Of a DNA stretch of 64,000 nt, positions 57,339 through 64,000 are shown in pieces. The notes beneath the pieces were generated by a model. The model was not told where the DNA came from and ran no database searches. It saw nothing but the letters and a program-made list of their open reading frames with translations. Where the stretch lies: positions 124,001 to 188,000 of the forward strand of contig SKCR01023417.1 in the NCBI GenBank assembly GCA_019454045.1. The letters are read 5' to 3'. The DNA is from Zanthoxylum bungeanum (taxonomy: Eukaryota > Streptophyta > Magnoliopsida > Sapindales > Rutaceae). The first letter of the stretch is position 1. The number at the start of each line of letters is the position of its first letter. Made by a program: the position numbers and the translations under genes.

Positions 57339-57725
57339 AACCAGTCAACACTTAGAATTTTTTTTAAGAGCTCAAGTAACTTGAAATGCAAAAAAAAAAA
57401 AAAAAAAAAGGTAAAAAAGTTCCAAAATTTGGTTGAGATTGGTTGGTTCCATATCATCAATTGGGTTTCCGTGAAGGGTTATTCAACAAAATTTCTATCG
57501 GGGCACCAAATTTTCATCCAAATTTGCATACGTCCGGGATTGTTTGCATGATTGTTTGCTTTTGTCATAGTTTTTGATTTCTTTATTCTAAGCATTCTAC
57601 TTTTTGGTTTCTTTGAATTGAGTCATTGTTGTTAGTTGAGTGTCGTCAGTTAATCTTTAGTTATTACAAGTTTGTTAGGTTTGTATAATATCGTAGTTTG
57701 TAATTTGTGTCAAAAAAGAAAAAAA
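57339..57725 (+). other. Interior of element D between C and the D ORF
   Basis: Continues from 37357. Includes a run of about 21 A at 57390-57410 and AT-rich sequence without coding signs. Confidence 0.5.
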
Positions 57726-58298
57726 ATGAAGAATGTAAGATTTGAAAGTAATGATTTAGATCCTTTCAAAAGTGATTGTCACTCTACCTTTGGTGATTAT
57801 AGAAGATCTTATCAGAAATGGAAAAAGGCTTGGAAGGTAATTGAATCGGTGAATCAACAACCAAACGCTATAGGGTCCGTGAGTGATATGAGTGTAAACA
57901 CTTGTTATGTTGAGTGTACGGAAAGTAAAAACTTTTGTGCGGCCAATGGTTATGAGTGTGTTGTTATGAGTGACATAGTGAGTGGAAATACTTGTGAGAC
58001 CGTAAGCATTAAGAGAGTAAACACTTGTGAGGCAGTGTGCTTTGAGGTTGAAAAAAATAGTGAGGCTCAGCATGTGTGTGAGGTATTCGTAAGTATGGTT
58101 GAGATAGTGGCTATTAGTGATGATGAAGCATTGAGTGCGAGTGAAATGAAAGTGGATATGGTAGTGAAGTTTTTACCAAATTTTCTCTTTGCAGATGGAA
58201 TTGTGCATGATGTTGACTTCATCTCCGACAATTATAGTCCGAATTCGATAAATCAGATTCAAGGGCGAATCATTTTGAAGAGTGGGAGAATGGCATGA
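57726..58298 (+). CDS. Unknown 190-residue protein of element D
   Basis: I do not recognise this protein. The ATG at 57726 follows an A-rich stretch and gives MKNVRFESNDLDPFKSD. An upstream TTG frame exists but has no plant start. The N-terminal part is basic and aromatic (FGDYRRSYQKWKKAWKVIE). Residues about 58-115 are Cys-rich, with a repeated word (SVNTCYVEC, SGNTCETVS, RVNTCEAVC). The C-terminal part is acidic (ISDDEALSASEMKVD), then NSINQIQGRIILKSGRMA. It is the only long ORF in D, which has no gag, reverse transcriptase or integrase. After its stop, another frame gives PGLDSRTNPFEN just before the LTR, a tail typical of plant Gypsy polyproteins. It could be a remnant of Gypsy coding sequence or captured sequence. 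Confidence 0.5.
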   Translation: MKNVRFESNDLDPFKSDCHSTFGDYRRSYQKWKKAWKVIESVNQQPNAIGSVSDMSVNTCYVECTESKNFCAANGYECVVMSDIVSGNTCETVSIKRVNTCEAVCFEVEKNSEAQHVCEVFVSMVEIVAISDDEALSASEMKVDMVVKFLPNFLFADGIVHDVDFISDNYSPNSINQIQGRIILKSGRMA

Positions 58299-58433
58299 GC
58301 CAGTCTAGGCCACCTAGTAATCATGGTGGCAAGTGAAATTTTGAATCGACCACGGGTATTTCTAATCTTTATCTTTGATCCAGGTTTGGATTCGAGGACG
58401 AATCCTTTCGAGAATTGAGGGAATGACATGATT

Positions 58434-58593
58434 CTCGTAGCATAAGAATCATTCAACCCAGAGATACATTCCCAACTACATCAACGACACAATTTGAGCA
58501 TTTTGAGGAATCAAGCCGAATCAAGTCAAACTCCAAAAATTCGACCAAGACAAGACTTAATGGACTTGAGACACATCATTTGAGCCTTGTAAA
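58434..58593 (+). mobile_element. 3' LTR of element D, first 160 bp, cut by element E
   Basis: TGACATGATTCTCGTAGC and onward match 35904-36063 with scattered differences. It stops at CTTGTAAA, where element E begins. Confidence 0.85.
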
Positions 58594-59642
58594 TATTGGA
58601 TAATTATGACCCATAGCATCACTATTTTGTAAAGAACATGGTGTTCTTGTACAAGATTAACTATGTGACAAAGGAAATTGCTCTTTTATCATTTGTAATT
58701 GGATTACCTGGATATATAAATGATAAAAGTTCATATAATTAGTAAAGATTAATAAGATATGAGACAGTATCAATCCACGTAAGGTTTAATCATTAAATAT
58801 CCTTAGTCGTGGTATTATCGAGACTGGACATCGATAATGCGAAATAGGCTAGTATTTCACTTGTGCGCGTTATGGAAGCTTAACGGCATAGTTCTTATAT
58901 ATTTAAGTATTGGATACTTATACAAGTGTGCTAGGAGGTTCTGTTTGCCGATGGTACGGGAACAGCTTCGCTCTGGATAGACCTCTCAAAATCTCATTGG
59001 TAGTATGACTATGTGTCTATAAGAATCCGAATCAGGGTAGGTGTATTTGGTCTTAACCTAAGACTTGCATCGCTAATACTTGTGACAATCAATATACTTT
59101 GGTTTTGGTCGTCCGGGGCTTTAACAGGTTCTGTGCACGCCTCTTCTGGGTATACTGAGAATAGTAATGTGTTGGGTGTGATGTCAAGATGGAAGTATCA
59201 CTTCAGTCATATGGAGATGATGATCACGCAGGGATAGAGAGCTAGTACTCATAAATACTATAGCTATCGGGATAGTATGACTAGGTCTTGATTATCCGAT
59301 TAAAGAGACTAGTTGTTACTGATCCGATATATGCTTCGTACGGGGCAGACACAATTCCAGCCCTAGGCCTAGCATGTGACATTCGATACTATATCGTAAT
59401 ACGTAATACAATGTATACTACGCCTGATACATATTATATATATTCCATGTTGAATATATTTCTGAAGAATTGGGTAGGCATGATGCTTTGCTAGAAGCCA
59501 ACTATGTCTTGTAAATCGATAAGAACATGGTACTGGGTACGCACGTGTTCGGATAGTCTGATGACCGTATTTACTGCCAACATATCCAGGAATCTCTTGG
59601 GTCACTTCCCAAAGATTCACCGATGACATTTGACTCGAACAG

Positions 59643-59775
59643 AATTAATATGGGATTAATTATGAAAGAGAAAATTAATCTGAGATTAATTACGGCAAGA
59701 ATTAATCTGAGATTAATTATCAGAGAAATAATTAATCTGGGATTAATTATGTCGAGAATTTATCTGGGATTAAAT
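59643..59775 (+). repeat. Five-fold expansion of one LTR palindrome in element E
   Basis: AATTAATCTGAGATTAATT-type units start at about 59643, 59673, 59700, 59729 and 59758, about 29 bp apart. Other family 1 LTRs have one to three such units here. Confidence 0.85.
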
Positions 59776-60538
59776 TCGTCGAGAGAAGAGAACGTGATTA
59801 ATTTGGAATTAATCGGTAAAGTAAATTTAATAGTGAAATTGGATTTTACTATTTAATTTAATTAATTGGGCTAAAATAATATATTAGATATATTATTTGA
59901 AATTGGATTTCAATACGGAATTAAAATTATATTTTAATTCAAGCGAACGAATTAATTTGAAATTAATTCGTAAGCGACTTCCGTAATAATTTTACTATGT
60001 ATTATTATTTAATTAAATTAGATTTAATTACGTAGCGACGGTAAATTCGTTTAGTCGGATTAAACGAACCGAGCCCAAAGTGTGTTGAGTAAGCCAACTC
60101 AAATTTTGAATTTAAAGTGGTGGGACCCACTTTACTTGCATCAACCTTTTGACACTTGATGTGAGTAGTTGGCTACATTTAATTGTGATGGAAGTGGTTT
60201 GAAAAGTAATTGGATTATTTTAAAAACACACACCAACCAAGTCAACACACTATTCACTCATCTCTCTCATTTCTCTCTACATGGCCGATTCTTCCTTTCT
60301 CTTGGAGAGAAAATTTTGCTTCCATTTTTGGACAAAGCTAGCACTTTGGGAGTCAATTAAAGGAGATAGGGAAACTCACCCTTGAGTTTGGAATTCAAAT
60401 CAAAGGATTGGAGCTTCCAACAAAGAAGAAAAAGTCTTGAACTTCATCCGATCAAAGTGAGTATTTCCGCAACTTTCTTTGTTTGATTCACACAAAAATC
60501 ACCTTAGAGATCCTTGGCATGTTCTAGGAACACTAACA

Positions 60539-61117
60539 ATGGTATCAGAGCCATCCTAAGTTTGATTTGAATTCTAGGGTTTATGGACTTTAATTTGGGA
60601 TTTTTGCTTGGAGTTTGAAAATGCCTAAATTGATTGTGTCCTTATGTTTATATGATGTTGAATTGGATTTGTGCAATGATGGATTTGTGAAAAATTGATT
60701 AGATAAAAAATTCCCAAATCCTTTGACATGACCGAATATACCCTAGGTTGTGCTCATGGTGAATTTTTGAAATTTTACAATTAGATATGTTAATTGGCAT
60801 GAAATGATTGTTAGATGTTGATTTAATTGGATTAAAATCAAATTGCATGATGAATTCTTGTCAAAACCGTGAGCTATAAGCATGTAGAATGAATTGTTTT
60901 ACTTCAATTTGTGTTGGACATGAATTGGAATTAAAGAGCATGATTAATTGGATTAATTAGTGTTTTGGAAATATTAGATTAGTTGATTAATTATGTTAAT
61001 TACACTTGAATTCAATTAATATGTAATTTGGAATAATGTATTAATTTAATTATTGTAATTGGGCTTAATGGGCTTGGTTGGGCCAAGTTTGGTTTTGGTC
61101 AATTGGGTTGGATCCAA
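60539..61117 (+). other. Primer-binding site and start of the leader of element E
   Basis: ATGGTATCAGAGCCATCC right after the LTR, then AT-rich leader rich in TTGGGC words from about 61060. Interrupted at 61118 by element F. Confidence 0.8.
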
Positions 61118-64000
61118 TGTTGGACAATTATGACCCATAGCGTCACTATTTGTATAGATCATGGTGTTGTTGTACAAATTAACTATGTGACAAAGGAGAT
61201 TGCACTCTTATCATTTGTGATTAGATCACCTGGATGTATAAATGATAGGAGGTCCCTATGATTTGTTCCTGGATTGAGAATGATATGAGACAGTATCAGT
61301 CCACGAAGGATAAATCATTAAATATCCCTAGTCAGAGTATTATCGAGATTGGACATCGATAAATACGTAAAAGGCTAGTATTACACTTGTGCGCGTTGTG
61401 AGGGCACGACAGCATAGTTCTCATATATTTGGGTATAGGATACTCATGCAAGTGTAATAGGAGGTTGTGTTTTACCGATGGTACGGGAAACAGCTTCGCT
61501 CTGGATAGACTCCTCGGAATTCCATTGGTAGTATGACTATGTGTCTATGGAAATCTGAAATCAGGGTAGGTGTATTTGGTCTTAACCTGAGACTTGCACC
61601 GCTAATACTTGCGACAATCAATATACTTTGGTTGCGGTCGTCCAGGGCTTTAACAGATTCTGTGTACGCCTATGCTGGGTATATTGAGAATCGTAGTGTG
61701 TTGGGTGTGATGTCAAGACGGAAGTGTCACTCCAGTCATATGGAGATGATGATGCGTATGGATACAGAACTGGTTCTCTAAAAAGGTTGCAACCGTGGGG
61801 ATAATATGACTTGGTAATGATTATCCGATAATAAAGAGACTAGTTACTTGTCATCCGATATATGCTTCGTACAGGGCAGACATTGTACCATCCCCAGGCC
61901 TTGTATGTGATCATCCGATACTGGATCGAAATACGCAATACTACGTATACTACACCTGATATAGATCCTTTATTCCTGTAAGGATATTTCTGGAGAATTG
62001 GGTAGGCATGGCGCTTTGCTAGAAGCCAACCTTGTCTTGTAAATCGGTATAAACGTAGTACGAGGTACTTACGTGTTCGGATAGTCCGACGACCGAATTT
62101 ACTGCCAACATATCCGGGGATCTCATGGGTCGTTTCCCAAAGATTCACCGATGACGTATGACTCGCACTTTAATTAATCTGTGATTAATTAGAAGAGAGA
62201 GAAAATTAATCTGGGATTAATTGCGGAGATATTTTATCTGGGATAAAATATTAATTTAAAGAGAGAGAATGATTAATTTGGAATTAATCGATAAATTAAT
62301 ATATTCGATATATTAAACGAAATTGGATTTCGACGCGGAATTAAAATTAGATTTTAATTTGGGCGAACGAGTTAATTTAGAATTAATTCGTTAGCGACGT
62401 GAATAGTGAATTTGGAATTAGTAATCATTTAATTACGTCACAACGGAAAATTTGTTAATTTGGAATTAGCGAACCCGAGCCCGGGATTGTTTGCGAGCGC
62501 ATTCGCATTTCGAATTCGAGTGCGGCACGCAAGTCAAATCAAGCGTCAAATCGCTAGTCGCAACTAGCGTCACATCATTCGTCAATCAAGTGATGGATGT
62601 CTTTCACTTTGAGTGATTGACGCCAGTCACTATTCACTGATTGATGGCAAGTGATGTGTGTGGTTGGCAAGCATTTATTGCTTTAATTGCTTGACTTTTT
62701 TGGAGGCAAAAATTTGGTATTTGTTTTTGGAATATCCATTTACCATTTTTGTAACAAAAACAAATCTCTCTCTCCTCTTTTCTCCTCTCTCTCACTCGGC
62801 CTTAGAGGCAAAATTCTTCACTGGTTTTCTGGGAAATGCCGAGAAGATGGGAAGCAAAGTGGTGATTTTTGTGGCAAAAATCACAAGAGCTAGCACTCCG
62901 AGAGACATACGAAGGAGATAGAGAAGTCCACCCATGAGCCGGGAATCGTTCGACGAAGCTTGGAGCTTGTTCAAGGAGCTCCAATGGCCGAAAACAGTGA
63001 GGAAATTCATTGCCACTGCCGAGCAGTCTAAGGAGGCAGAAAGTTGATTTTGTTGCCTCTCGCGTCGCTCAACCGATCGATGTGAGTATTCTGCAACTTC
63101 CTCGTTGTATTCACTTATGTTTCATGCTTATTTATTGATCCTTGGGACCTTAGCAAACTCCAACAATGGTATCAGAGCAAGGAAAAGCATGAAATTGATT
63201 TAGGGCTTAAAATTTGGGTAAAAATATATTTGAGCATGATTTATGAAATTGGATGAATGAATATGTTTAAATGTGTTTTAATTGAGGATTGATTGGATCA
63301 ATTTGTTGAAATTGTGTTTGGAACAAATTTCCCCAAAATTTTGGTGTTGGCCGAATGTAATGCCCCATTTTGTCTTGGTGATTTTTTGATTTTTTGATCA
63401 TTGGATGTGTTGGAAATCATTCGGGATGTTGATTTAATATCGATTGTGGAATTAATTGGATTGAATTCGAATCGGACATAAAATCCCCAATATTGCCGAG
63501 ACATAAAGAAGCATGAATGGGTTTGATTTTTTGATCAAAATGTGTTGGACACTAATTGATGTAATTGAGCATGATTAATTGTATAAATTATGTTTTGGAA
63601 ATATTGATTTGGGTAATTAATATGTTATACACTTTATGTAATTAAATGGGAATTTGGAATTTTTGTAATTAATTATTTGGGCCTTAAATTGGATTTGGGC
63701 TTGTTGTGTTGTAATTGGGCTTATTGGGCTTGGTTGTACCAAGATGGGTTTAGGAAAAATTGGTTGGATCCAATTAGGCCCAAAACCGCATCCATAAAGC
63801 CCAAATGCGACTAATGGACCTTTAAAGTTTAATTGGGCCTAATATGCCAAAATTGATTTCTAGGCTTATGGGGTAACTCCCGGATTGGATTTTGGTTATT
63901 CGGTTTGACCCGAGTTGACCAAAAGTCCACGCCTTAAGAAATTAATTAAAAGCCCATTGAACTTTAATTAAATTAACGTTGGACGTTAATCGGGCTTTGA
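61118..64000 (+). mobile_element. Element F: Copia (family 1), plus strand, cut by the window edge
   Basis: 5' LTR 61118-63165 (2,048 bp), TGTTGGACAATT...CTCCAACA, with the palindrome run at 62165-62470. TCCAA at 61113-61117 is the expected target duplication. Primer site ATGGTATCAGAGCAAGG at 63166. The leader from 63184 resembles the start of the B and C leaders (40000-40950; 54300-55220). No coding sequence is reached. Confidence 0.85.

Larger units (their letters stand above)
35904..58593 (+). mobile_element. Element D: non-autonomous Gypsy-like LTR element, split by C and entered by E
   Basis: 5' LTR 35904-36804 and the first 160 bp of the 3' LTR (58434-58593) share TGACATGATTCTCGTAGC and following sequence. 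Without element C (37358-57333 plus one ACCCA) the interior is only about 1.65 kb: a Met-type primer site, a tandem-repeat leader, one ORF and a Gypsy-like tail. AGGAA at 35899-35903 is the expected target duplication, whose partner is outside the window. Confidence 0.75.
58594..64000 (+). mobile_element. Element E: Copia (family 1), plus strand, 5' part, with F nested in it
   Basis: 5' LTR 58594-60538 (1,945 bp), starting TATTGGATAATTATGACCC (the TG start has become TA) and ending CACTAACA. GTAAA at 58589-58593 is the expected target duplication. An intact primer site and about 580 bp of leader follow, then element F. The rest is outside the window. Confidence 0.8.

Noticed and set aside
57390..57410. 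Run of A as evidence of a processed pseudogene or SINE/LINE tail
   Set aside because: It lies inside element D next to the C insertion, without a target duplication or upstream retroposed sequence.

Overview
The window is plant nuclear DNA. It has one ordinary plant gene, an intronless XTH-type cell-wall enzyme, and the rest is almost entirely LTR retrotransposons. Copia elements primed by initiator tRNA-Met, an Athila-like element with a tRNA-Asp type primer site and an Ogre/Tat Gypsy element with a tRNA-Arg type primer site together point to a flowering plant, most likely a eudicot. The species cannot be named. I see no rRNA, tRNA, CRISPR or bacterial features.

Layout. 1-4150: LTR end of a minus-strand element (H) abutting a decayed minus-strand Copia element (gag remnant, leader, LTR 2758-4122). 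4264-14270: a full-length young Copia element (A) with two 1,915-bp LTRs and target duplication CTTTA, inserted in a short tandem repeat. 14271-15160: remainder of the minus-strand element that A hit, then unassigned AT-rich DNA. 15161-19380: a shrunken Athila-like element. 19381-20800: the XTH gene with TATA box, leader and poly(A) signal. 21682-27627: 5' part of an Ogre/Tat Gypsy element (long LTR, primer site, leader, broken gag and protease). 27628-28012: a CACTA transposon end.

28110 to the right edge is one stack of nested insertions. G (decayed Copia, plus strand) holds two solo LTRs and was hit in its 3' LTR by D (non-autonomous Gypsy-like). D was hit twice: in its interior by C (Copia, minus strand, 37358-57333) and in its 3' LTR by E (Copia, from 58594). 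B (Copia, 37867-47858) sits in the 3' LTR of C. F (Copia, from 61118) sits in the leader of E. Target duplications support A, B, C and both solo LTRs on both sides. D, E and F run off the window.

A, B, C, E, F and the solo LTR at 32973-34968 are one Copia family (family 1), sharing termini and a distinctive LTR. Two things stand out. The family 1 LTR contains a dense run of short palindromes whose stems change in a compensatory way between copies. In addition, three different Copia families here carry four copies of a family-specific motif about 80-105 nt apart (up to about 175 nt for one gap) in the leader, followed by a shared GGATCC...AGTGGGAG block just before gag. Both look like selected RNA or DNA structure and are not explained by the protein-coding annotation.
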